A stretch of 64,000 nucleotides of DNA from Calamus simplicifolius (GCA_900491605.1 UESW01003903.1:1348223-1412222), one strand, 5' to 3'; shown: positions 11,531 through 22,914, counted from the first letter of the stretch. A program made the numbers and translations. The notes: a model not told the origin generated them from the letters alone.

Positions 11531-12525
11531 GCCCCAATCAAAGTCGGAGTGCATCTCTTATTATCGGAAGCCCCGGCCAGAGCCGGAGTGCATCTCTTAT
11601 TATCGAAAGCTCCGGCCAGAGCCAAAATGCATAAGCCCCGGTCAGAGCCGGAGTGCATCTCTTATTATCGGAAGCTTCAGCCAGAGCCGGAGTGCATCTC
11701 TTATTATCAGAAGCCCCGACTAGAGCTAGAGTGCATCTCTTATTACCGGAAGCCCCGACCAGAGCCGAAGTGCATAAGCCCCGGTCAAAGCCGGAGTGCA
11801 TCTCTTATTATCATAAGCCCCGACCAGAGCCGGAGTGCATCTCTTATTATTGAAAGCCCCGGCCAGAGCCAGAGTGCATCTCTTATTACCGGAAGCCCTG
11901 GCCAGAGCCGGAGTGCATCTCTTATTATCGGAAGCCCTGGCCAGAGCCAGAGTGCATCTCTTATTACCGGAAGCCCCGGCCAGAGCCGAAGTGCATAAGC
12001 CTCGGCCAGAGCCAGAGTGCATCTCTTATTATCGGAAGCCCCGACTAGAGCCGGAGTGCATCTCTTATTATCGGAAGCCCCGACCAGAGTCGAAGTGCAT
12101 AAGCCTCGGCCAGAGCCGGAGTGCATCTCTTATTATCGGAAGCCCCAGCCAGAGCCGGAGTGCATCTCTTATTACCGGAAGCCCTGGCCAGAGCCGGAGT
12201 GCATCTCTTATTATCGAAAGCCCGGCCAGAGCCGAAGTGCATAAGCCCCGACCAGAGCCGGAGTGCATCTCTTATTATCGGAAGCCCCGGCCAGAGCCGG
12301 AGTGCATCTCTTATTACCGGAAGCCCCGGCCAGAGCCAAAGTGCATAAGCCCCGGCCAGAGCCGGAGTGCATCTCTTATTATCGGAAGCCCCGGCCAGAG
12401 CCAGAGTGCATCTCTTATTACCAGAAGCCCCGGCCAGAGCCGAAGTGCATAAGCCCTGGCTAGAGCCAGAGTGCATCTCTTATTATCGAAAGCCTCGGCT
12501 AGAGCCGGAGTGCATCTCCTATTTA
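11530..12525 (+). repeat. Tandem array of 39-bp and 26-bp units
   Basis: The 39-bp unit is GCCGGAGTGCATCTCTTATT plus ATCGGAAGCCCCGGCCAGA. A 26-bp variant, GCCGAAGTGCATAAGC plus CCCGGCCAGA, is interspersed, often as 39+39+26. Some 25 units are present. Since 39 is divisible by 3, long open frames with repeated peptides appear on both strands; these are artefacts. Copies differ by scattered transitions. Confidence 0.92.
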
Positions 12526-12589
12526 TCTAAAACCTCAGCCAAGACCGAGTGACATATCAGAACCCTCGGCTAAAGCCGGAGGAAGTTTG

Positions 12590-13030
12590 TTATTAATCTT
12601 GAAGGCTCGGCAACACCGAGTAATTTATTATGGGAAGGCTCGGCAACAACCGAGTAATAAATAATCTTAAAGGCTATAAATTTCTTGAAGGCTCGGCAAC
12701 AACTGAATAATAAATTTCTTGAAGGCTCGGCAACAACTGAGTAATAAATTTCTTAAAAGCTCGGCAACAACCGAGTAATAAATTTCTTGAAGGCTCGACA
12801 ATAACCGAGTAGTTTATTACTTGAAGGCTCGGCAACACCGAGTAATTTATTATTTGGAAGCCTCGGTTACCACCAAGTGGCATATTTGGAAGCCTCAGTT
12901 ACAACCAAGTAACATCTTGGGAAGGCTCGGCAACAACCGAGTAATAAATAATCTGAAGGCTATAAATTTCTTGAAGCCTCGGCAACAATCGAGTAATATA
13001 TTCCTGAAAACTCGGCAACAACTGAGTAAT
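12590..13030 (+). repeat. Tandem array, 34-bp hairpin unit
   Basis: The unit is AAGGCTCGGCAACAACCGAG plus TAATAAATTTCTTG. Each copy holds the inverted repeat CTCGG-caacaa-CCGAG. Near the right end the variants with ATAAATTTCTTG give way to other spacers. Confidence 0.9.
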
Positions 13031-13194
13031 AAATTTCCTGAAAAAAAAACTACAATGAGAAGCAGGTCATATAAATCCTCGGCCGAGCCGAGCGATCTCC
13101 GTACCTTGGCAGCGCCAAGTAAAATATAATCTTTATAATCCTCGGCTGGGCCGAGCGATCTCCGTACCTTGGCAGCGCCAAGTAAAATATGATG

Positions 13195-13840
13195 TTGAAG
13201 GCTCGGCAACACCGAGTAATTTATTATTTAAAGGCTCGGCAACACCGAGTAATTATTATTTGGAAACCTCGGTTACAACCGAGTAGCATCTTGGGAAGGC
13301 TCGGCAACACCGAGTAATTTATTATTTGGAAACCTCGGTTACAACTGAGTAGCATCTTGGGAAGGCTCGGCAACACCGAGTAATTTATTATTTGGAAGCC
13401 TCGGTTACAACCGAGTAGCATCTTGGGAAGGCTCGGCAATACTGAGTAATTTATTATTTGGAAGCCTCGGTTACAACCGAGTAGCATCTTGGGAAGGCTC
13501 GGCAACACCGAGTAATTTATTATTTGAAAGCCTCGGTTACAACCGAGTAGCATCTTGGGAAGGCTCGGCAACACCGAGTAATTTATTATTTGAAGGCTCG
13601 GCAACATCGAGTAATTTATTATTTAGAAGCCTCGGTTACAACTGAGTAGCATCTTGGGAAGGCTCGGCAACACCGAGTAATTTATTATTTGGAAGCCTCG
13701 GTTACAACCGAGTAGCATCTTGGCATCTTGGGAAGGCTCGGCAACACCGAGTAATTTATTATTTGGAAGCCTCGGTTACAACCGAGTAGCATCTTGGGAA
13801 GGCTCGGCAACACCGAGTAATTTATTATTTGAAGGCTCGG
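13195..13840 (+). repeat. Tandem array, dimeric 66-67-bp unit
   Basis: Two related hairpin monomers alternate: GGCTCGGCAACACCGAG with a TAATTTATTATTTG spacer, and GCCTCGGTTACAACCGAG with a TAGCATCTTGG spacer. Unit starts at 13294, 13361 and 13427 give the period. About nine dimers, very alike, are the youngest-looking part of the array. Confidence 0.92.
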
Positions 13841-14059
13841 CAACTACTGACTAATATATTTCTAAAGGCTCGACACAACCGAGAAATAAATTTCTAGAGC
13901 CTCGGCCAAAGACCGAGTGATATATTTCTGAAGGCTTGGCAACAACCAAGTAATAAATTCATTCATAAAAGTACGCTCTTTCTAGACCCATTTTTATTCA
14001 TTGAATTAAATTCAGTTTTTAAAAGGCCTGCGAAATTTTTATAACTCTCTTTGAAAGTT

Positions 14060-15625
14060 ACAATGAGAAGCAGGTCATATAAATCCTCGGCCGGGCCGAG
14101 CCATCTCCGTACCTTGGCAGCGCCAAGTAAAATATAATCTTGAAGGCTCGGCTACAACCGAGTAACGATCTACGTACCTTGGCAGCACCAAGTAAAATAT
14201 ATCTTGAAGGCTCGGCTACAACCGAGTAACGATCTTCGTACCTTGGCAGCGCCAAGTAAAATATAATCTTGAAGGCTCGGCTACAACCGAGTAACGATCT
14301 CTGTACCTTGGCAGCGCCAAGTAAAATATAATATTGAAGGCTCAATAATAACCGAGTAATAAATTTCCTGAAGACTCGATAATACCGAGTAATATTTTCG
14401 AAAGCTCGGCAACAACCGAGTAATATATTTTCGAAGGCTCGGCAACAACCGAGTAATAAATTTCCTGAAGACTTGAAAACAACCGAGTAATAAATTCATC
14501 CATAAAATTACAATGAGAAGCAGGTCATATAAATCCTCGGCCGGGCTGAATGATCTTCGTACCTGGCAGTACCAAGTAAAATATAATCTTGAAGGCTCGG
14601 CTACAATCGAGTAACGATCTCCGTGCCTTGGCAGCGCCAAGTAAAATATAATCTTGAAGGCTCGGCTACAACCGAGTAACAATCTCCGTACCTTGGCAGC
14701 GCCAAGTAAAATATAATCTTGAAGGCTCGGCTACAACCGAGTAACGATCTCCGTACTTTGGCAGCACCAAGTAAAATATAATCTTGAAGGCTCGGCTACA
14801 CCGAGTAACGATCTCTGTACCTTGGCAGTGCCAAGTAAAATATAATATTGAAGGCTCGGCAACAACCGAGTAATAAATTTCCTGAAGACTCGGCAACAAC
14901 TGATTAATATATTTCTGAAGGCTCGGCAACAAGAGTAACAAATTTATTGAAGGCTCGGCAACAACCGAGTAATAAATTTCTTGAATTTCTTGAAGGCTCG
15001 GCAACAACCGAGTAATAAATTTCTTGAAGGCTCAGCAACAACCGAGTAGCAAATTTCTTGAAAGCTCGGCAACAACCGAGTAATAAATTTCTTGAAGGCT
15101 CGGCAACAACCGAGTATCAAATTTCTTGAAAGCTCGGCAACAACTGAGTAATAAATCTCTTGAAGGCTCAGCTACAACTGAGTACGATCTCCGTACCTTG
15201 GCAGTGCCAAGTAAAATATAATCTTGAAGGCTTGGATGCAACCGAGTAACGATCTTCGTACCTTGGCAGCGCCAAGTAAAATATAATCTTGAAGGCTTGG
15301 CTGCAACCGAGTAACGATCTCTGTACCTTGGCAGCCCCAAGTAAAATATAATCTTGAAGGCTCGGCTACAACCGAGTAACGATCTCCGTACCTTGGCAGC
15401 GCCAAGTAAAATATAATATTGAAGGCTCGGCAACAACCGAGTAATAAATTCTTGAAGGCTCGGCAACAATCGAGTGATATAGTATTTGAAGCCTCAGCCA
15501 ATCCGAGTGGCAATCTTTGTACCTTGGCACGTCAAGTAAAATATAATCTTGAAGGCTCGGCTACAACTGAATAACGGTCTCCGTACCTTGGCAGCGCCAA
15601 GTAAATATAATGTTGAAGGCTCGGC
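14060..15625 (+). repeat. Tandem array, 65-bp double-hairpin unit mixed with 34-bp units
   Basis: The 65-bp unit contains two inverted repeats: CTCGG-ctacaa-CCGAG, then CTTGG-cagcg-CCAAG, followed by TAAAATATAATCTTG. Runs occur at about 14135-14345, 14585-14855 and 15170-15430, separated by blocks of the 34-bp unit. A non-hairpin block, ACAATGAGAAGCAGGTCAT, recurs at 13052, 14060 and 14510 and marks larger duplicated segments. Confidence 0.9.
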
Positions 15626-15960
15626 AACAACCGAGTGATATATTATTTAAACCTCGGCCAATCCGAGTGGCAATCTCCGTACCTTGGCAGTGCCAAGTAA
15701 AATATAATGTTGAAGGCTCGGCAACACCAAGTAATTTATTATTTGAAGCTTCGGCAATACCGAGTGATTTATTATCTGAAGCCTCGGCAACACCGAGTGA
15801 TGTATTTCTGGAAGCCTCGGACTAAACGAGCAATCTATCAAACACTCTAACGCGACTAAGACATCCTATTATGCTTCGGCACAGAGGATCGAATGACATG
15901 TCCCCCAAATAAGATTGCTCCAGAATTCTGCTCCCTATATCCGAAATTACACTTCGGACT

Positions 15961-15972
15961 CGGGAGGGGGGG
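15961..15972 (+). other. Polypurine tract of element 1
   Basis: CGGGAGGGGGGG just before CATG and the 3' LTR. It is placed exactly as in the gypsy element, whose minus strand reads GAGTGGGGGGCATG before its 3' LTR. Confidence 0.75.
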
Positions 15973-15976
15973 CATG

Positions 15977-17211
15977 TGATGAGGGTAAAATCATTATTGC
16001 ATTATTGATCGCTCACATTGGCGATGGGGTCATGCCCGATCCAAATGCTCTGGTTGCCAGCTGGCCTACTGGCGCAATATTCTAGCAATGAGTGTCTCAT
16101 CATAATGAAGAAAGAGAATAAGAGGAAAAAAGGGCCACGTCTAGGTTCTCCTAAGGGCCCCTCATTAATATCCGGCAGTCAAGTCAATAGGCTTGAGCAT
16201 TTAATGGTGCAGAAACGGTCATAATGACTTGGCCAGCATTTAATGGAATAAAAAGAAAGGAGAAAGCATACTTCTGCAAACATGCCTCGGCATTCTAGCT
16301 CGGTTTCCACAGCCGTGCTATGTCTTCGCACCAACGCAATTATGGCTTCATAAAGGCCATATGCATCCACGCATTTAATGCCTTATTTTCTTCGATCATT
16401 AAGGCATTTATGGCTGCCACGTTGCCCCCTTGGCACCTTTTAAGTGTGAGGAAGGATGGCGTCATAAAGCCAAGACAAGGAGTTCTTGACTCCATGCTTC
16501 ACGACTCGGCCGACCACATTATACTTCGACAGATTCAGCCAACTTTATGCCTCGGCAACCCGAGCTATTCTTATGCTTCTGCCATCAAGGCCAGACCATT
16601 CCTCGGCCATCCGATCTGAGCTACTTCAGACCTCTGCGAAATCTGGCACGGGAGAGTTCAAATTCACTGTAATAGAATAAGATTCCAATAAGGAATCATA
16701 CCAAGACGTGCCTAGGACCTATAATAGTGGCCTAGGGACCACGCAGCCACTGAGTCTCGAGCCATCAGCCAGCTTTCCCCGCCTCCCAGCCGTCGATCCT
16801 CTAACTAACCAGATACGGATCCTATCGGCCCTGTAATAACCTGATTCGAATCCGTTTCGAATCCCAACAACTTTCAGACCTCGTCCAGAGCACATCCAAG
16901 AAGTCAGGTGACCGCCTATAAATACTACCGCCCTCAAGCCTCTCAGGTACGGCTATTTTATGCCCATTTTTCATTCATAGTTCTCACACTCCGCCATAAA
17001 AGCTCCCACGAGAGCTCGGAGGAACTCTTCCTCAGGGATCCTTCTCCTCATATTTGTTGATTGCTGGTCTCTACTGACTTGAGCATCGGAGGGTCTTCCG
17101 CAGAGAGCCACCCCCAACGCCTCTCGCGTGAGGACTGTCTTGCAGGTCCGCCCAGGAGGGAGCCCACGCTGCAGCCTGATCGCGCCCGAGCCGGATGACA
17201 AATTTCAGTAG

Positions 17212-17216
<5 letters not shown>
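15977..17216 (+). repeat. Element 1 3' LTR
   Basis: About 1240 bp, starting TGATGAGGGTAAAATC and ending GTAGCAACA. TATAAATA at 16917-16924. It differs from the 5' LTR by scattered substitutions and small indels, so the insertion is not recent. Confidence 0.88.

Positions 17217-17242
<26 letters not shown>
17217..17242. repeat. (TA)n microsatellite flanking element 1
   Basis: Thirteen TA units follow the 3' LTR. The 5' flank (7677-7688) is also a TA run, so element 1 probably inserted into a TA microsatellite. Confidence 0.9.
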
Positions 17243-17689
17243 AGAGAAAATAAGTTTTTATTTTTATAAAATCAAGGTCAACAGTAAGCCATTTAGCCAC
17301 CACAACAATACAAGGATAACATTTGTTTTTCAAATATTTAGTATATAATTGTTTCTAATAGGCTCGGTTCAGATCGGGTTCAAATTCTCAAAGATTTTAA
17401 TTAGATTAGAATCAAGTCAACTATAACTGATTTGTTTTGAGTTTAGACTCGACGTGCTTCAATCCATGCTCACCCCACTCTGTCAAGCTTGTGACAAGTA
17501 ACTCATGTCACATTGTTATGAGTTTAGTAGAGGATGATTTAAAGAAAAAGTTCTTATATACCGTATGCAATGTAGGAATGCATGCATCGCAAGCAATGAT
17601 TCGTTCATGTGCGTGTACGCGCATGTAGTATAAAAAGAACAAAAATATTTTTACCGCATTGCACATCGTGCAATACGCACGTCTTGCAT

Positions 17690-18366
17690 NNNNNNNNNNN
17701 NNNNNNNNNNNNNNNNNNNNNNNNNNNNNNNNNNNNNNNNNNNNNNNNNNNNNNNNNNNNNNNNNNNNNNNNNNNNNNNNNNNNNNNNNNNNNNNNNNNN
17801 NNNNNNNNNNNNNNNNNNNNNNNNNNNNNNNNNNNNNNNNNNNNNNNNNNNNNNNNNNNNNNNNNNNNNNNNNNNNNNNNNNNNNNNNNNNNNNNNNNNN
17901 NNNNNNNNNNNNNNNNNNNNNNNNNNNNNNNNNNNNNNNNNNNNNNNNNNNNNNNNNNNNNNNNNNNNNNNNNNNNNNNNNNNNNNNNNNNNNNNNNNNN
18001 NNNNNNNNNNNNNNNNNNNNNNNNNNNNNNNNNNNNNNNNNNNNNNNNNNNNNNNNNNNNNNNNNNNNNNNNNNNNNNNNNNNNNNNNNNNNNNNNNNNN
18101 NNNNNNNNNNNNNNNNNNNNNNNNNNNNNNNNNNNNNNNNNNNNNNNNNNNNNNNNNNNNNNNNNNNNNNNNNNNNNNNNNNNNNNNNNNNNNNNNNNNN
18201 NNNNNNNNNNNNNNNNNNNNNNNNNNNNNNNNNNNNNNNNNNNNNNNNNNNNNNNNNNNNNNNNNNNNNNNNNNNNNNNNNNNNNNNNNNNNNNNNNNNN
18301 NNNNNNNNNNNNNNNNNNNNNNNNNNNNNNNNNNNNNNNNNNNNNNNNNNNNNNNNNNNNNNNNNN
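17690..18366. other. Assembly gap (677 N)
   Basis: A run of N. Open frames spanning it have no meaning. The left end of the CACTA element at 18367-19535 lies in or beyond this gap. Confidence 1.
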
Positions 18367-18770
18367 AGCTTCGCTCCCAGGCATCGCAGGTCGACTCTAC
18401 TGATGGGGAGACGCCCGTCGAACTCTCAGCAGAAGAGAGTCGGCGTGTGTTTTTGGAGGCTGTTGGTGCCCAGCCACGAGACCGCAGGGTCTATGGTCTG
18501 GGCACTAGAGCTTCTACATATTTTTCCCATCAGGCCTCCAGCTCGCGACTTTCTGGTGATCTTCCTTTCGAACGTTTACATGACCTTCGCAGATCTATTG
18601 CAGAGGAGGTTCGCCAGGAGGTCGAGCAGGATTTCGAGGATCGTATGCGAGGCCGGGATCAAGAGATTGCAGACATGCGAGATGAGATGCATTATTTACG
18701 GGATATGGTTAGCTGCTTGTCGCAGAGTCTTCAGCCTCCACAGCCTTCATGTGATCGTCCAGATTCTTGA
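18367..18770 (+). pseudogene. CACTA second protein, C-terminal exon (plant transposase Ptta/En-Spm type)
   Basis: The frame is open from the gap edge to TGA at 18770. It reads through TPVELSAEESRRVFLEAVG and RRVYGLGTRASTYF, then a heptad-like region (RLHDLRRSIAEEVRQEVEQD, DMRDEMHYLRDMV) and a Gln/Pro/Ser tail. The FLEAVG...VYGLGTRASTYF block followed by a coiled coil is typical of the C-terminus of the Ptta/En-Spm family protein, the DNA-binding partner of the CACTA transposase. The N-terminal part is lost in the gap. The visible part has no stop, so the copy may be fairly young. Type is pseudogene only because it cannot be shown complete. Confidence 0.72.
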
Positions 18771-18964
18771 TGTATTTTTCTTTTCTTTTTTTATGTTGTA
18801 CATGAAAACTTCAAAATTTTAATATATGAATTATTTTTGAAAATTGAATGATTATTGTTTGGATCAATATGAGTGAAGAATGTTTCGATCAATATTTAAA
18901 TGTAACGAAATTGTATTAACCATTTTAATTTTTAAATTTTTATTTTTTTTTAAAAAAATATTTA

Positions 18965-19520
18965 TTTAGCAACGCATTAGCGACTGCAATTGCATCGCTA
19001 ATATTTTTAAAATATTATTATTAAATATTGCGACGCAATGACCTGGCGTCGCAATAATATAAAAAAAATTTAATAGCAACGCATTAGCGACTCAAATTGA
19101 GTCGCTATTATATCTAAAATATTTTTAATAAATATTGCGACGCAATGACCTTGCGTCGCAATATTTTCTCAAATTTTTTTATTTGCGACTCTTTAGCGAC
19201 GCAAATGGCGTCGCTATTATATCAAAAAAATTATTATTAAATATTACGACGCAACTAAATGCGTCGCAATATTGCGATGCAATTGAGTGCGTCGCAATAT
19301 TTAATAATAATTTTAAATATTATAATTTAATTTTTAATTTATCGATGCATATGGATGCGTCGCAATATTGCGACGCAATGTTGCATCGCAGAGAGTCGCA
19401 ATATTGCGATGCAATTGCGACAAATGGATATTGCGACGGATATCTGAGCGACGCCGTCATTGCGTCGCAATAGCATGTTTAGCGACACAATTGCGATGCA
19501 TTTGGGCGTCGCAATATTTT
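18965..19520. repeat. CACTA subterminal repeats
   Basis: Many direct and inverted copies of a GCGACGCAAT / ATTGCGTCGC core, for example TTGCGACGCAATGACC. In CACTA elements such repeats bind the element's second protein. Confidence 0.85.
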
Positions 19521-19535
19521 ATTTCTCTTGTAGTG

Positions 19536-22500
19536 AAAGGCATCATCATAGATAAGAGATTAGCAGTAGGCAACATAGAAAATTCATCCTGTAGTCCATG
19601 AATTTTCTCTGCATTATTTATGATTTTAGCCATGACCCAGATCCAGCTGAAGAATTGGTTCGTAACACGATTGCACATTTTTTAGAGTGAACTTTTGATA
19701 AATATCCAAAGTCAACTAAAAATTTAATATATAATAATCACAATAATAATAATAATATTTTATTTATTAAAATAAACATTAAAGAACATATTTTTTTATG
19801 TTAAAAAGCAACTAAATAGTGACTGCTGCACATTGCCAGCTTTATGGTCCATGTTTAATGCATGATGTCAATAAACTTATGACGTTTGTTTCACTTGGCC
19901 TAATGCATCTGCTACAAGCTTAAGCTATGTTGCGCCCATGGCAGTTGTCATATATTGACTCATTAGAAGAACTAAATCATGAGATTGCAAGAGTAGTCAA
20001 ATTTTGCCAAGAATTACTTTGCACAAACCAAGACTAGCCAATTTTTTTTTTTTTTAGACTAATCAAATATCAGCAAGAAAATATTCTATTTTGAGAGACA
20101 GCACCAATACAGATCAAACCACATCCAAGCATTGGATTTCACTACTAGGGAAGAACCAAGACCACAAATCTTGGGGTACGTGTTATTATGCTTTATGGAA
20201 ACGAAAAGTTAGATAGACTGACTAGGACAAAGTTGTAAGAGAAAAACAAGGTCTAGGTAGGCATAATTTGTATCTGTTAATTGGAAAATGAACTTCAAAC
20301 TTGTTTGTGTTTGAACAATTCATCATAAACACATCACAATATCAACTTATACAACATTAGCAAGTAACCAGTCTAATCTTGCAAGGGGCCAGCCCAAGCT
20401 AGCCTCATTTTGGAGCTGGCCAACCGGTTAGCTTACAGGCTAAGAGAGCATCATGGCATCCCCTTTGCATGCTATGTGATAGAGGAAATCCTATCTGACG
20501 CTATAGTAAGAAATCCTCCTTTCCTTCCTCTCCTTACTTGGTAAGCCACAACTCTCTCTCTCTCTCTCTCCCTTCCAAGGTCTCTCTTTCCTTCTCTTCC
20601 TTTCTCTCTCACTGTCTGTTTTCCTCCCTCTCTCTCTTACTGCATTTAATGGCTGAACACGAGATGGCCCTGTGCTGTCCCTGTTCAACGCTACTTCTCC
20701 TCCTTTCTCCTCTTCTATCTATCTTTCCCCCCCTCTCTTATTTCTCCCTTTATAGTCGGTTGTATTTGAGGAACAAGGGCAGTACGAAACTGCCTCTATC
20801 CACGCCAAGAAGACCCCCTTCCCATGCTCTGCTATCTTCTCCTCTCTCTCTCCCCTGCCCCTCTCTCCCTTCCCCTTCTCCATTCCCACTGACTAATTGA
20901 GATGCCTATGCCGCGCCATGGTTCATCAAGACGCCCAGCCCATGCAGCTCCCCGCACAATCCGACCGTCCACCCGTTCCCAACCGCCGTCCATTCAGCTC
21001 GTAATTAAGAACCCACCCTCTTAAGCTGTTAACCTCCATAATGATGCCTGTTGACAAGCTTCATCATATCATATGAGTCACCTAATATAAACGGATGGTT
21101 TTGGAGAACCACAACATTAACTATATGCAATCTAAGATAATGATTAAATGGCTATTATATATTCAGCATCGTTTTGCTATGGTGGTCCCCATGCAATGGG
21201 ACTAAAAATCACTAACCACTAAAAATAATATTCTATTCAAATCATCAATTCCTGTCACTCAATAATGACTATTTACTTCTATGGCTTTAGGTCCACTAAG
21301 CCATTGCAGGGAAAGAAATTCTACGTTCTTTGGAAACATAATCATCTCTATTACCGAACCTAGTTATGTGATCCACTAATATACCATGGCCACCATTGGA
21401 ATAAAACAGTGGGTTTGAAATTGGTTGATTACTTTTGCACCTTAAACTAACCCTAAGTAATTGAGTGGTCTTTGAAAATGACTCATAAAGGCCACTTTAT
21501 CATGGTGGTGAGGCCGACAATGGTCCCCAAAATAAGTGAGACTTGTTGCATCCCATGTCTCCCCGGATGCATCTTTACGAGAGATTTGGACGGCTCCGAG
21601 GGGACGCGCAGAGCCAAAAGGCCACCCAATAGCCAGGCATGTTTGCAACTTTAGATGAGAATCATTAAGCTTCAAGGCCAGAATTAAGGGAGCTTGTCTA
21701 AGAGTACTATAACGATTTATTGAACAACCTTTACTTAGATACTCGTTAATCTAGCAAATAGAATATATGCTCGATGAAATTAGCACCATGCATTGGCTCC
21801 TTTATTTGCACCAAAAAAATGATGGCTCCTTACAATTGTCTATAATATGATATATTGGATGGCGATCTTCTCTCAAATTTAAAATTTGATATAGTTTCTT
21901 TTACAATTGCATTCTAGCCTGATTAATTTAAGGTCATATTTAAACAACCTATCTTTGATGTAAAAAAATTTAAAAAATGAAAAAAGAGGACCACAAATTA
22001 AACATAAATTTAATTAGAATAAATTATAACATCAGCTGCAAATTAGTAATTAAGCATTAAACAGCATCAAATAAAAAACATAATAAAATAAAGTTAATAT
22101 TGATTTACAAGTGATCGAGCCATTAATTAATACTATGAAAAATATTATTTAATACAACTTTCACAGGTGTGATCCTAATTTGAAAAATTAATAAAGGTTG
22201 TATAACTAGAAACGTGCAGTCTGACAACAATCATAAAGTCATACAGCCAATTATTGAAAAGGAAAAAAGAATAAAAACCAAAAAAACTTGGGGTCCATGT
22301 CAAGCGACCTGCAAATACTTATTTGTTAATTATAATTAAATCAACCAACTCAAGTAGACACAATAACAAATTCTATGAGTTGTACCAACCATCTCCAGTC
22401 ACGCAACAAAAGACGTCTTCAACTGTACATGTACACATAAAGGGCAGCACCATAGTATTACACTAATCGAAATGGCTGACTTCCTAGGAGCATCATTGTG

Positions 22501-22695
22501 ATTAACGCTATATAACCGCCATCCACTGCTACACGTATTCTGAGACCATGTTAGGTGTCAACCATTCCATGCCTGCATTACTGGTTGCCACCCTGTGAAC
22601 ATTGAAAAAAAACTAGGCCAGGCTAGCAGGATTTAAACAAAACTTTTCCAAGCTTAATTTGTAGCTAGGGCCGGAGAACAGATGGCGAGGTTTTA

Positions 22696-22700
<5 letters not shown>
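19536..22700. other. Gene-free stretch with a CT-rich block
   Basis: No supported gene. 20540-20880 is strongly CT-rich and gives a low-complexity Ser/Leu frame on the plus strand and a charged one on the minus strand. Both are composition effects. A promoter or untranslated leader is possible but has no partner coding sequence. Confidence 0.5.

Positions 22701-22754
<54 letters not shown>
22701..22754. repeat. Poly-T tract, 54 bp
   Basis: 54 consecutive T, read as poly-A on the minus strand. It could be the tail of a retroposed sequence on that strand, but I find no recognisable LINE or SINE body beside it. Confidence 0.9.
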
Positions 22755-22755
<1 letters not shown>

Positions 22756-22911
22756 GAGTACCCAGATAAGGTTGGGAGCAAATTCTCCCATGCCTTTAAA
22801 ATGGAATTAAACAAGTCCAAATGAAACCCAACCCCTCTAGAATAAGATACATATTTTTGGCCGCGATCCAACATGGCCTTCACGTTAGTTTATTCAAAAT
22901 AAAGTGACATC

Positions 22912-22914
<3 letters not shown>

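Larger units (their letters stand above)
7689..17216 (+). mobile_element. Element 1: non-autonomous LTR retrotransposon (Tat-type gypsy derivative)
   Basis: A 9.5-kb element bounded by two LTRs that start TGA..AGG.TAAAATC and end GCAGCAACA or GTAGCAACA. Inside are, in order: a leader starting GATTGGCGCTAGAGG, partial tandem repeats of LTR plus leader, a fragment of integrase C-terminus, about 4.5 kb of tandem repeats, and a polypurine tract CGGGAGGGGGGG before the 3' LTR. There is no gag, protease, RT or RNase H, so it cannot move alone. Leader, LTR 3' end, polypurine tract and integrase fragment resemble the gypsy element at 28562-40841, which suggests a shared source of enzymes. Both flanks are TA repeats, so a target duplication cannot be resolved. 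Confidence 0.88.
18367..19535 (+). mobile_element. CACTA transposon, 3' part
   Basis: The coding exon is followed by subterminal repeats and ends at TTCTCTTGTAGTG (19523-19535), the inverse of the canonical CACTACAAGAGAA end. The next three bases, AAA, would be the target duplication; the other end is in or left of the gap. Confidence 0.85.

Noticed and set aside
11538..12552. Long open frames on both strands with repeated peptides (HLLLSEAPARAGV type)
   Set aside because: They follow from a 39-bp repeat unit, divisible by 3, so any frame stays open. They do not represent a protein.
12674..15513. Repeat-peptide frames on the minus strand (LPSLQEIYYSVVAEPS type)
   Set aside because: Products of the 34-, 65- and 66-bp arrays. 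The frame depends on the array, and no start context or domain is present.
11530..15830. CRISPR-like array
   Set aside because: The repeats have no unique spacers, the context is a plant retrotransposon and there are no cas genes.
7684..17221. Target-site duplication of element 1
   Set aside because: Both flanks are TA repeats, so a 5-bp match is unavoidable and proves nothing.
17605..18822. Large frames crossing the N run
   Set aside because: Their length is made of unknown bases. Only the real sequence to the right of 18366 supports a coding exon.
20538..20900. Ser/Leu-rich 120-codon frame
   Set aside because: CT-rich low-complexity DNA. No domain or splice context supports a gene.
22665..22883. 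Lys-rich minus-strand frame
   Set aside because: The Lys run is the translated poly-A tract.
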